From: DATCZS01 sp036525795
Lineage (GTDB): Bacteria; Actinomycetota; Acidimicrobiia; Spongiisociales; ZC4RG35
Length of the DNA: 12,419 bases
Assembly: GCA_036525795.1 (NCBI GenBank)
Contig: DATCZS010000012.1
Span: 1 to 12,419, forward strand
Reading direction: 5' to 3'
Translations under genes and position numbers: made by a program
Part shown: positions 5,516 to 12,355 of the stretch, piece after piece
How the letters are laid out: the number at the start of each line of letters is the position of its first letter
How positions within the stretch are numbered: position 1 is the first letter of the stretch
The notes under the pieces: model-generated
The model's input: the letters and a program-made list of their open reading frames with translations, nothing else
What the model was told of the DNA's origin: nothing
Databases searched by the model: none

Positions 5516-6705
5516 GAGTTCTCCTTGTTCAGATGAAGGTGCACTTCGGTTCCCTCGCCCGGTTCGGATGTCACCTCGACGCTACCGCCGTGCCGCTCCA
5601 TGCGCCCCACGATCGACTCGGCGATTCCCCTGCGGTCGCCATCGACCGCGTCGGGGTCGAAGCCCTTCCCGTGATCGGCGACGAACACGTCGATGCCGTC
5701 ATCAGACACCTCTGCGTAGATCGAAACCCGGTCGGCGCCCGAATGCTTGGCGGCGTTGGTGATCGCCTCGCCGGCCGCGGCCGCCAGGGCCCGAATGCCG
5801 TCGTCGGCCACCACGTCGCCCACGTTGACGAACTCCACCGGAATGTCGAAATCGGCCTCGACCCGGTCTGCGGTCGATCGGAGCAGCGTCGTCAGGTTCT
5901 CGCCGACGTCGGGCGACCGTTCGTACAGCCAGGTTCTGAGCTCACGCTCCTGGCTGCGCGCGAGTGTCACCATCCGCTTGGGATCGTCGGTGCGCTGGAT
6001 GAGCGCGAGCGTCTGCAGCACGGAGTCGTGGAGGTGAGCGGCCATCTCCGCCCGCTCCTCCTGGCGGATCCGCTCCCGCCGCTCCGACGAGAGATCCTTG
6101 GCGAGACGCCATATCCATGGGCTGAACACCAGGGTGAGCCCCACTCCGGTCACCGCCACCGCCACGACCGTGGTTCCGACCGCCGGCGCGGCCGATCGGC
6201 CCAACAGGGACAGGCCGAGGATGAGCAGCAGGGCTCCGATCACCGTGCGGCTCCGGACGGATCGATCATTCGGATCGAGAATGCGCGCCAGGAGATTGGT
6301 CGAATCGATGTCGCGTTGGTCGAGGAGGAAGGCCGTACCGAACACCATCGCCGCCGCGGGAAAGACCACTCCGTCTCCGGTCCACAACCCGACGGCCCGC
6401 AGAGCCAGCAACGACCCGGCGAACAGCAGTCCCAATCCGATCCGCTTGCGCCGGTCCGCCGCCGGGGGCGGCGTCACCGCATCGGGTTCCGGGTCTGACG
6501 TTGCGGCGTAGAGCGCCAGATAGAGGAGCACCCCGAGACCCCAGATCAGGGCGAGCACGATCACGGCGGCGCGCACATACACCACCTCGATCCCGAGGAG
6601 ATCTGCGACACCCCCAGACACCCCTCCCAGGAGGCGGTCGTCCTCTCTGCGACGCAGATCCCGGAAGGACAGGCGATGTCTGCTGTGAACAGTGGGTTCG
6701 GTCAC
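5512..6705 (-). CDS. PspC-domain sensor histidine kinase (EsrS-like)
   Basis: This 397-residue membrane kinase begins with a PspC domain (about 12-70; RREDDRLLGGVSGGVADLLG then a membrane helix). Four further hydrophobic segments lie near 89-104, 112-127, 153-169 and 178-195. The HisKA_3 dimerisation domain carries the phospho-acceptor H226 in HLHDSVLQTLALIQR. The ATPase domain has the N-box EAITNAAKHS (313-322), DHGKGFD (344-350) and GGSVEVTSEPGEGTEV. PspC fused to a kinase is the hallmark of EsrS-type kinases, which are restrained by a divergently encoded PspC membrane protein, exactly the arrangement here. There is no large extracellular sensor domain, consistent with sensing in the membrane. 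GTG 6705 is chosen because upstream codons are Pro/Arg-rich and would cover the divergent control region. It has only a poor ribosome site. Confidence 0.92.
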   Translation of the reverse strand: MTEPTVHSRHRLSFRDLRRREDDRLLGGVSGGVADLLGIEVVYVRAAVIVLALIWGLGVLLYLALYAATSDPEPDAVTPPPAADRRKRIGLGLLFAGSLLALRAVGLWTGDGVVFPAAAMVFGTAFLLDQRDIDSTNLLARILDPNDRSVRSRTVIGALLLILGLSLLGRSAAPAVGTTVVAVAVTGVGLTLVFSPWIWRLAKDLSSERRERIRQEERAEMAAHLHDSVLQTLALIQRTDDPKRMVTLARSQERELRTWLYERSPDVGENLTTLLRSTADRVEADFDIPVEFVNVGDVVADDGIRALAAAAGEAITNAAKHSGADRVSIYAEVSDDGIDVFVADHGKGFDPDAVDGDRRGIAESIVGRMERHGGSVEVTSEPGEGTEVHLHLNKENS

Positions 6706-6759
6706 CCCCGTATCGTCCCAGGCCTGGCGCCCTCCGGCAATGAGGGTTGGCCCCGGGAT

Positions 6760-6779
6760 GACCCTGAGGTCTCGGGGTC
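6760..6779. promoter_or_regulatory. palindromic operator candidate in the divergent PspC/kinase control region
   Basis: The half-sites GACCCTGAG (6760-6768) and CTCGGGGTC (6771-6779) flank GT. Eight of the nine half-site pairs are symmetric; the one exception is T-G at 6765/6774. It lies 54 bp upstream of the kinase start and 54 bp upstream of the PspC-gene start, midway in the 128-bp divergent region. A weaker CCCTC-N7-GAGGG repeat is at 6730-6746. LuxR-type regulators bind such dyads as dimers, so autoregulation by the neighbouring response regulator is the simplest idea. Confidence 0.5.
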
Positions 6780-6821
6780 GGTTGGGGGACATACCCGATG
6801 GCACCGCGGCCCGGCCTCCGG

Positions 6822-6827
6822 CATCGT
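6822..6827 (+). promoter_or_regulatory. possible -10 box of a leaderless PspC-gene promoter
   Basis: CATCGT ends 6 nt before ATG 6834, which has no ribosome site. It resembles the TATCGT before the LiaF-like gene. No clear -35 box is seen. Weak alone, better supported by the recurrence of the pattern. Confidence 0.32.
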
Positions 6828-6833
6828 GGGCTC

Positions 6834-8402
6834 ATGATGGATACCAACAACGAACAGACGACCACACCCCCGGTCGCCGCTTCAACCAGGCTGGAACGAC
6901 CCCGCGCCGGACGTGTGTTCGCAGGCGTGGCCGCCGGACTGGCCACCCGCCTCGACGTACCGGCCTGGGTGGTGCGACTGGTTCTCGTCGTTCTCGCCTT
7001 CGCCGGAGGGACCGGATTCGCCCTCTACCTGATCGGCTGGCTGTTCATCCCCAACGAGGGTGAAGAGGAGTCGGTGGCGACCCGGACGCTGTCCGGAGCC
7101 GGGGGACCTCGCTCCTGGATCGGCATCGGACTCATCGCCCTCGCGATCCTGATCGCGATCGATTCGATCGGTTTCGTGCGAGGCGACTTTGCCTTTGCCG
7201 TCGTGCTCGTGATCGTCGGGATCCTCCTCTATCGGGGCGATCTCCGGTTCGATCTCCGGAACGTCTCGGGCCGGACGGCGTCCGACGCGAACAGTGCGAC
7301 CACGAATCCACCGGACGGCGCCACACGGACGGCGGCCATCCAAGAGAGAAACGAGTCGAAGACCATGACGACAGAGACACCCATCGCACCCCCTGCGCCC
7401 CCCAGGCCTGTCCCTCCGGCTCCGCCGCGGACGCCGAAGCATCCGCCCTCGTATCTCGGTCGGCTCACGATCGGCATCGGGCTCGTGATCCTCGGCACCA
7501 TGGCGTTCGCCGACTACGTGTGGACGGCGTTCGACCCCACCGCTCGCCACTACTTCGGTGTGGCACTGGCCACCATCGGTGTCGCGCTGGTGGCAGGCGG
7601 CTGGTTCGGTCGGGCGCGCGGCCTCATCGTGCTCGGCGTGTTCCTGATCCCGCCGCTGATCGTGAGCCCGATCGCCGAATACGGATTCGGCGACGGCATC
7701 GGTGACCGCCGGGTGTCGCCGGATTCGGTGTCGGAGCTGAACGAGCCCTTCGGGCTCTCGATCGGACAACTCGTCCTCGACCTGCGCGATCTGTCCCTGG
7801 GAGGCGGCGAGGCCACCCTCGATGCCAGCGTCGGCATCGGATCGCTGCAGATCATCGTCCCCGACGGCCTCGGCGTCACCGGTGAGGCAACCGTTGGAAT
7901 CGGAGAGGTCGAGGCATTCGAGGCCAACCGGGGCGGTTTCGCCCGGACCGCCGAGTTCTCGCGGCCTGGCGAGGGACTGCTGCGCATCGATGCCAGGACA
8001 AACCTGGGCGAGGTCGTGATCCGGACGGCTTCCCGTGCGGGAGCGGTCGGTTCGGTCCGGGTGGCCGGCGTCGATGTGACCGTCGACGATCTCTCCGAGC
8101 TCCAGGACCGCTACGAGTACGACGCCGGTGATGTGGTGCTCGACTTCTCGAATCTCGAGCTTTCGGCAATCGAACGACCCCGGACCGTGACCATCTCGGT
8201 CGGGGCCGGCGACCTCACCGTGCTCATCGCCGATGCCGACCTGGTCGATGTGAATGCATCAGTCGGCATCGGCCGAATGGAGCTGTTCGGCTCGGACTCG
8301 AACGGGCTGGGCCTCGACAGAGAGTACAACGGAGACAACACCGCCACCCTGATACTCGACATCGAAGTCGGGGCGGGCGCCCTGAACCTGGAGGAGAACT
8401 GA
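6834..8402 (+). CDS. PspC-domain membrane protein with C-terminal beta-repeat domain (EsrI-like)
   Basis: This 522-residue membrane protein has a PspC domain (18-76; RVFAGVAAGLATRLDVPAW and a helix ending IPNE), two more helices (about 94-112 and 118-134), a hydrophilic then proline-rich linker (145-207) and three helices (about 207-228, 240-258, 263-280). A long beta-rich C-terminal part repeats the motif VG(I/A)G at residues 334, 355, 457, 478 and 513, each followed by alternating hydrophobics, like LiaF/toast-rack domains. Divergent PspC proteins of this kind inhibit the PspC kinase in EsrISR systems until envelope stress occurs. Adjacent ATGs at 6834 and 6837 are both possible. An internal ATG at residue 178 begins the second module, but no ribosome site precedes it, so one fused protein is preferred. 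Its stop codon overlaps the next gene by one base. Confidence 0.86.
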   Translation: MMDTNNEQTTTPPVAASTRLERPRAGRVFAGVAAGLATRLDVPAWVVRLVLVVLAFAGGTGFALYLIGWLFIPNEGEEESVATRTLSGAGGPRSWIGIGLIALAILIAIDSIGFVRGDFAFAVVLVIVGILLYRGDLRFDLRNVSGRTASDANSATTNPPDGATRTAAIQERNESKTMTTETPIAPPAPPRPVPPAPPRTPKHPPSYLGRLTIGIGLVILGTMAFADYVWTAFDPTARHYFGVALATIGVALVAGGWFGRARGLIVLGVFLIPPLIVSPIAEYGFGDGIGDRRVSPDSVSELNEPFGLSIGQLVLDLRDLSLGGGEATLDASVGIGSLQIIVPDGLGVTGEATVGIGEVEAFEANRGGFARTAEFSRPGEGLLRIDARTNLGEVVIRTASRAGAVGSVRVAGVDVTVDDLSELQDRYEYDAGDVVLDFSNLELSAIERPRTVTISVGAGDLTVLIADADLVDVNASVGIGRMELFGSDSNGLGLDREYNGDNTATLILDIEVGAGALNLEEN

Positions 8403-8686
8403 TGTACAGGCACCGATTCGACGCCGTCTCATTCGTGTTCGGCGTGATCTTCCTCGCCCTCGCGGCGATGTTCGCCCTCCCGGTCGATCCATGGGACGTC
8501 TACTTCGGGTTCGACCTCGGATGGCTGCTCCCCACCGCAATTCTGGTGGTCGGCGTTTCCCTTCTGGTCCCCGTCCTGCGCAGACCGGCAACGGTGACGC
8601 CTCCGCCCGACCCCGGGGAGCTGGATGCAGCCCACGCCGAGGCCCTGGCCGAGTTGGAGAACGACGCGGGTAGTACCGCCCTCTGA
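8402..8686 (+). CDS. small two-helix membrane protein, coupled to the PspC gene
   Basis: This 94-residue protein has two membrane helices (about 10-27 and 40-58). The first loop, PVDPWDVYFGFDLG, is acidic and aromatic. A basic stop RRP is followed by a hydrophilic acidic tail (70-94). Similar short DLxWLxP-(I/V)LxVxGxxLL helices occur in small membrane proteins next to PspC/LiaF genes, but I do not recognise a named family. The start codon overlaps the stop of the PspC gene (TGATG) and GGAGGAG lies just upstream, so translation is coupled. It is probably an accessory of the envelope-stress complex, by context only. A strong terminator follows 18 nt after its stop codon. Confidence 0.8.
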   Translation: MYRHRFDAVSFVFGVIFLALAAMFALPVDPWDVYFGFDLGWLLPTAILVVGVSLLVPVLRRPATVTPPPDPGELDAAHAEALAELENDAGSTAL

Positions 8687-8704
8687 ACGATCGAGATCCG
8701 TGGG

Positions 8705-8727
8705 GACCGGCGGCTCAGCCGCCGGTC
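8705..8727. terminator. bidirectional terminator holding the stop codon of the convergent gene
   Basis: GACCGGCGGCT (8705-8715) and AGCCGCCGGTC (8717-8727) form an 11-bp inverted repeat, folding as 10 bp with a TCA loop. That TCA (8715-8717) is the minus-strand stop codon of the convergent transporter gene. It can end both transcripts. On the plus strand TCT follows, with no real U-run. Confidence 0.8.
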
Positions 8728-9101
8728 TCTGCGCGTCGGCTGCGGATCGCCCGCACACCCATGCGCACCCCGCTGATCAGGACAAAGATCCCGAAGTAGC
8801 GGCGCAGAGCCGACGGATCCATCCGGCCGGCCAGGTATGCCCCGAAATAGCCGGTGACCGCTCCGCCCAGTCCGAGAAGAACCGCGATCCGAACGTCGAT
8901 GCGCTTGTTGCGGAGATTCACCTGGCTCCCGGCGAGCGCCGCGAAGATGATCGCCAGGCTGGAGGTGCCCTGGGCGAGTTGCTGGTCGAATCCGAACACG
9001 AGCGCCAGCACGGGGACCATGATCACGCCTCCACCGATGCCCGCCAGACCGGCCGACAGTCCAGCGACGAGTCCCGCAACGGCTCCGAGCACCCAGTCCA
9101 T
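8715..9101 (-). CDS. half-size TauE/SafE (TSUP) family transporter subunit, second of pair
   Basis: This 128-residue membrane protein has about four hydrophobic segments and the TSUP motif GLAGIGGGVIMVP (18-30), followed by FDQQLAQGTSSLAI (38-51). TSUP permeases export or import sulfite, sulfoacetate, taurine-related or other anions. Full-length members have about 250 residues made of two such halves; this gene encodes only one. Its start codon overlaps the stop of the neighbouring half-size gene (TGATG), so the two are translationally coupled and probably form a hetero-oligomer. Both ends look natural, with a hydrophobic N-terminus and a basic C-terminal tail VRAIRSRRAETGG, so it does not look like a frameshifted fragment. 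The substrate is unknown. The stop codon lies in a terminator loop. Confidence 0.86.
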   Translation of the reverse strand: MDWVLGAVAGLVAGLSAGLAGIGGGVIMVPVLALVFGFDQQLAQGTSSLAIIFAALAGSQVNLRNKRIDVRIAVLLGLGGAVTGYFGAYLAGRMDPSALRRYFGIFVLISGVRMGVRAIRSRRAETGG

Positions 9102-9475
9102 CAGAAGATCATCCTCACGCCGACCACGATCAACACCACCGAGAACACGATTCGCAGCGAATTCGCCGACAAACGGTGCATGACGCTGGCGCCGATCATC
9201 GAGCCCGCGAGCCCGCCGGCGCCGAGGGCGATGCCGAAGTCGAAGTCGATGTTTCCGTCGACGGCGTATCGGATCATCGAGGCAATCGAGATGAGCACGA
9301 TCGATCCGAGCGACGTGGCATGGGCGGTGTGCTGGTCGCCCTTCAATGCGTAGACGATCAACGGCACCAGGACGATTCCTCCGCCGATCCCGAAGAAACC
9401 GCCGATCACGCCGCCAACCAGACCGAGGGCCAGGACCTTGACGGCGGGTTGGTGGATCGATTCGCCTCCGTGCAT
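9101..9475 (-). CDS. half-size TauE/SafE (TSUP) family transporter subunit, first of pair
   Basis: This 124-residue membrane protein has about four hydrophobic segments and the motif FFGIGGGIVLVP (27-38), followed by KGDQHTAHATSLGSIV (45-60), which is the same layout as the downstream gene (GIGGG, VP, DQ, A, TS). It ends cleanly after the last helix at VVGVRMIF. Together with the next gene it equals one full-length TSUP transporter in size. ATG 9475 is chosen because the open frame above it lies inside the glycosidase gene. The glycosidase stop codon is only 10 nt upstream, so the genes form an operon. ATG 9475 has no ribosome site, and TAGCGT (9488-9483) 7 nt before it may add a leaderless internal promoter. 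The transported anion is unknown. Confidence 0.86.
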   Translation of the reverse strand: MHGGESIHQPAVKVLALGLVGGVIGGFFGIGGGIVLVPLIVYALKGDQHTAHATSLGSIVLISIASMIRYAVDGNIDFDFGIALGAGGLAGSMIGASVMHRLSANSLRIVFSVVLIVVGVRMIF

Positions 9476-9482
9476 CGGCGCC

Positions 9483-9488
9483 ACGCTA
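9483..9488 (-). promoter_or_regulatory. possible internal leaderless -10 box for the half-transporter pair
   Basis: TAGCGT on the minus strand overlaps the TAG stop codon of the glycosidase gene and ends 7 nt before ATG 9475, the same spacing as at the LiaF-like gene. No -35 box is evident. Confidence 0.28.
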
Positions 9489-10694
9489 CACAGCCGGGCG
9501 AAGGGCTCGGTATCCGAGAAGGTAGGCGCCGGCATTCCAGGCCTGTCCGGCGGCTCCCCGGGGACGCCCCTCTGAGTCGATCCACTCGGGGAACGCCCAA
9601 TCGTCGACCGAATTCGACATCGCCACCGCCTCGAGCAGCTCTGCTGCGTGCTCCGGGCGACCCGCCGAGACCTCGGCCAGAACGTGGAATCCGCCAATGT
9701 ACGGCCACGACCCGCCGTTGTGATATCGGCCCGGCCGGTTCTGCCAGCGCGGCGGGATCACGGCCTCGGCCACAGAGACGAGCATGGCGGACGGATCCCC
9801 GGGCTGGACGGCCTCGAGCAGCGAAGGCGTCGGATGCGGATACGCCTCCGGGCCGAGCTCGTCGAGTATCCGTCTTGACCGAGCCACGCCCGCCACGCCC
9901 GCCACCACCGCCAGCAGGTTGGCCAGGACGTCCACCTTGTCGATCATTCCGGCGTGAACGATGTGGGACAGGTAATGCGTCCGGGAAGGCGAGGCGGCCT
10001 CCCAGTAGGCGACCGCGAGCGCGTCGTGCCCGAACCCGTGCGGGTACAGGCTTCGAACGTCGATCGACGGGTCAGGCCAGAACCATGTGTCGACGAGGCG
10101 GCGGATCTCGTCTGGATCGACCGGCGCCTCACGGCCGAGACGACCGGCGGTCGTCGCCGCCTCCCGTGCCGCCCATGCGTGGAGCACGTTGAGATGGAGC
10201 GTCCGGCCCGAACGCGTGAGCGCGGCGTCCATCCAGTCGGTGGACGGGGCAGCCGAGATCAGTCCACTCCCGGTGACGTCCTGGTGGGCGATCCAGCGCA
10301 GCGCCAGCTCGACGGCCGGCCACCATCGGCCGGCCCGATCGAGATCGCCGGTGACGGCGAGGTGGCGTCCGGCGAGGATCACGAACCACAGGTTCGAGTC
10401 GACGACGCCCCCTTCTCCCCAGTCCCACTCTTCCGCCTCGGGCCGGACGACCGCCGGAACGTGGCCGAGTGGCGTCATCCTGGCTGCGAGCGTGTCCACC
10501 GTGGCACCGGCGCAGGCGATCAGGTCCGGGTCGTTCGACACCAGGGCCCCCAACCCGGCGATGCACGCGTCCCGGGCCCACACCGACCGGTAGTGATCGA
10601 AACGCGACGAGGCTACGAACCCGTCGGGGGTGGTGCACGCCCGGAGGAGATCAACCGAGCGGTCCCTGGCGAGTTCGACGATCCGGGAGGTCAC
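9486..10694 (-). CDS. GH100/glycogen-debranching-like (alpha/alpha)6-barrel glycosidase
   Basis: This 402-residue soluble enzyme resembles the neutral/alkaline invertase and amylo-alpha-1,6-glucosidase type of six-hairpin glycosidases. Visible motifs are YRSVWARDACIAGLGAL (35-51), VVDSNLWFVI (97-106), PSTDWMDA (150-157), GRYHNGGSWPYIGGFHV (322-338) and FPEWIDSEGRPRG (368-380) followed by GQAWNAGAYLL. By analogy with GH100, an aspartate in STDWMD and the glutamate E370 in PEW may be catalytic. The length is that of the catalytic barrel alone. There is no signal peptide, so it acts in the cytoplasm, on sucrose, glycogen or an oligosaccharide; the substrate cannot be decided here. GTG 10694 has no strong ribosome site. 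The gene is 30 bp behind a small gene and 10 bp ahead of the half-transporter pair, so it is in one operon with them. Confidence 0.78.
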   Translation of the reverse strand: MTSRIVELARDRSVDLLRACTTPDGFVASSRFDHYRSVWARDACIAGLGALVSNDPDLIACAGATVDTLAARMTPLGHVPAVVRPEAEEWDWGEGGVVDSNLWFVILAGRHLAVTGDLDRAGRWWPAVELALRWIAHQDVTGSGLISAAPSTDWMDAALTRSGRTLHLNVLHAWAAREAATTAGRLGREAPVDPDEIRRLVDTWFWPDPSIDVRSLYPHGFGHDALAVAYWEAASPSRTHYLSHIVHAGMIDKVDVLANLLAVVAGVAGVARSRRILDELGPEAYPHPTPSLLEAVQPGDPSAMLVSVAEAVIPPRWQNRPGRYHNGGSWPYIGGFHVLAEVSAGRPEHAAELLEAVAMSNSVDDWAFPEWIDSEGRPRGAAGQAWNAGAYLLGYRALRPAV

Positions 10695-10724
10695 GTTCGG
10701 TCCAGACCGGTTCGTGAGGTTCGA

Positions 10725-11018
10725 TCAGCGGCCGCGCCGGGCGGCCATCTGCCTGCGCAGTCGGGGTGACGCCGATCGGAGGCCGATGGCGAGGGCGAAT
10801 CCGGCATCGTCGTCGGTGTGGATGATCGCCTCTTCCCCTTCGATCCGGAAGTGGAGCCCGTCGTCTTCACCGCGAATTCCGATGTCTCCGAGACGCCACG
10901 AACCGATGATTTCGTCTGCCGTAGACAGCACGATCCGGTCGACGGTCAGGTCGACCGTGACTTCGATCTCGGCTGTGATGTCGCCTTTGAGCCTCATCGC
11001 CCCCCGGAAACGGCTCAT
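10725..11018 (-). CDS. conserved-looking hypothetical protein, small beta-rich
   Basis: I do not recognise this 97-residue protein with confidence. It starts MSRFRGAMRLKG and has alternating polar/hydrophobic strands (about 14-70), including GSWRLGDIGIRGEDDGLHF (39-57) and EGEEAIIHTDDDAGFALAIG (59-78). It ends in a strongly basic tail, RLRRQMAARRGR. The layout suggests a compact, PH-like or barrel domain without membrane segments or signal peptide. ATG 11018 has AAGGAG 4 nt upstream. It is the first gene after a good promoter (11060-11087) and probably leads the operon that contains the glycosidase and transporter halves. Its middle part resembles small proteins I associate with actinobacterial genomes, but this is an impression and not a family assignment. 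Confidence 0.7.
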   Translation of the reverse strand: MSRFRGAMRLKGDITAEIEVTVDLTVDRIVLSTADEIIGSWRLGDIGIRGEDDGLHFRIEGEEAIIHTDDDAGFALAIGLRSASPRLRRQMAARRGR

Positions 11019-11059
11019 GCTGCTCCTTCTCGAACGATTCGACCTACGGAACCGCCGTC

Positions 11060-11087
11060 AGTATACGGAGGGACCAGGCCTTGTCTG
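11060..11087 (-). promoter_or_regulatory. sigma-70 promoter of the glycosidase/transporter operon
   Basis: On the minus strand CAGACA (11087-11082), a 16-nt spacer and TATACT (11065-11060). The start point would be near 11053, giving a leader of about 35 nt before ATG 11018. The TATACT box is close to consensus and stands out in this GC-rich DNA. Confidence 0.6.
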
Positions 11088-11102
11088 CGCCTTTCGGACT
11101 AG

Positions 11103-12218
11103 TCACTCGGTCGAGTCGTGGGCCGACTCGGGCGTCGGCTGGAGAACAGCGGGATCCGTCTCGAGCACCTCGGGCCAGAGATGGCGGACGATCTGCACCG
11201 CGATGCCCACGATGGGGACGGCGAGAAACGCCCCCACCAGACCTGCGGCGACAACCCCGACGGCCAGGGCAACGATCACCACGAACGGATGGAGGGCGAC
11301 GGCCCGGCCGAGCAGCACCGGGGCCAGCACGTCGCCTTCGATCTGCTGGATGGCCGTGACGATGATCACCAGGATGGCGGCGTCGCCCGGACCGTTGGTT
11401 GCGAGCGTGACGAGCGCCGCCAGCAGACCGGAGGCGAGCGCCCCGACGAACGGAAAGAAGGCCCCGAAGAACACCAGGACCGACAACGGCAGGGCGAGAG
11501 GCACGTCCAGTATCACCAGGCCCAGGCCGATCAGTGCCCCGTCGACGAGTCCGACCGCCGCCGTCCCGCCCAGGTAGCGCCGCATCGTCACCCACGCCAC
11601 CCGGCCCGCCTCGTCGACCGTGCGACGGTGGTCGACACGGATCCTCGACAGCAGCCACCGCCAGCCCCGGTCACCGTCCTTCAGAATGAAGAACGCCGCC
11701 ACCGAGGTGAAGAAGATGCCGGTCACGACCTCGGTGAGCATGCTCGCCCCTCCGATGGCCCCGCTGACCAGGCTGTCGGCGTTGGCCCCGAGCTGGTCGC
11801 CGACGGCGTCGGTCACATCCGACACGAGCCCCGGGTTCAGCCCGAGCGGTCCGGTCTCGAGCCAGTCGAGGATGTCGTTCCATCCGGACACGATCGAAGA
11901 CGACAGCTCGTCTGCTCTCGAAGCGATGGCCGATCCGATCGCCCAGCCGACCCCCACCACCGAACCCACACCGAGGAATACGGCGATCCAGGTGGCGATC
12001 AGAGGTGGCACCCGCCGGTCACGCAGCCGCGTCACCATGGGCGACCAGAGACTGGCGATGAACGCCCCCAGCATGACCGGCACGATCACGATGCTGAGCC
12101 GGCCGACCGTCCACACCACGACACCAATCGCCGCGGCCACCACCAGCAGCCGCCAGGCACGGTCCGATGCCGCCGTCAACCAGTCGCGCAGCGGCCGCGG
12201 GCGATAGGTCTGTTCCAC
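11103..12218 (-). CDS. AI-2E family transporter (PerM/YdiK-like permease)
   Basis: This 371-residue membrane protein belongs to the AI-2E transporter family, whose members move diverse substrates (AI-2 export in a few, Na+/H+ exchange or unknown in most). Helices lie near 22-39, 42-58, 72-98, 160-178, 220-239, 244-275, 280-290 and 310-345. The family hallmark QQIEGDVLAPVLLGRAVALHP (291-311) and the preceding FFGAFFPFVGAL are clear. The soluble stretch between helices 3 and 4 (100-155) is typical. The C-terminal tail (350-371) is acidic and Pro/Ser/Thr-rich. GTG 12218 is chosen because GAGG lies 7 nt upstream. GTG 12239 is a real alternative, since TAGGTT ends 5 nt before it and would make a leaderless start. 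ATG 12350 gives an Arg-rich, non-homologous extension. Substrate unknown. Confidence 0.9.
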   Translation of the reverse strand: MEQTYRPRPLRDWLTAASDRAWRLLVVAAAIGVVVWTVGRLSIVIVPVMLGAFIASLWSPMVTRLRDRRVPPLIATWIAVFLGVGSVVGVGWAIGSAIASRADELSSSIVSGWNDILDWLETGPLGLNPGLVSDVTDAVGDQLGANADSLVSGAIGGASMLTEVVTGIFFTSVAAFFILKDGDRGWRWLLSRIRVDHRRTVDEAGRVAWVTMRRYLGGTAAVGLVDGALIGLGLVILDVPLALPLSVLVFFGAFFPFVGALASGLLAALVTLATNGPGDAAILVIIVTAIQQIEGDVLAPVLLGRAVALHPFVVIVALAVGVVAAGLVGAFLAVPIVGIAVQIVRHLWPEVLETDPAVLQPTPESAHDSTE

Positions 12219-12244
12219 CGGGTCACCTCGGCTCGTCACCTCCG

Positions 12245-12250
12245 AACCTA
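12245..12250 (-). promoter_or_regulatory. possible -10 box for the AI-2E transporter gene
   Basis: TAGGTT on the minus strand is the same hexamer used as the -10 box of the whiB7 leader. It would start a transcript near 12238, at or next to GTG 12239. No good -35 box is visible, so the call is weak. Confidence 0.3.
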
Positions 12251-12355
12251 CCGATTGCCGCTCGCCACGACCACGGCCGATCGTCTGCCGGTATCGGGGA
12301 GCGGTGAGGGGAGGCTCCGAACCGACAGGACGCGCCCCGCAGGGCAGCAAGGGTT

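Noticed and set aside
4365..6804. GATGGCAC shared by the regions upstream of the LiaF-like and PspC genes (4365-4372 and 6797-6804)
   Set aside because: An eight-base match between two 100-bp regions is not rare, and the distances to the start codons differ (44 and 37 nt).
10698..10709. CGGTC-CA-GACCG palindrome just upstream of the glycosidase start
   Set aside because: It is short, lies inside a 30-bp intergenic gap without promoter elements, and shows no similarity to the 6760-6779 palindrome.
11112..11130. CGAGTCG-N5-CGACTCG hairpin at the end of the AI-2E gene
   Set aside because: It lies within the last codons of the coding region; a terminator role is possible but unsupported, as no U-run or second signal follows.
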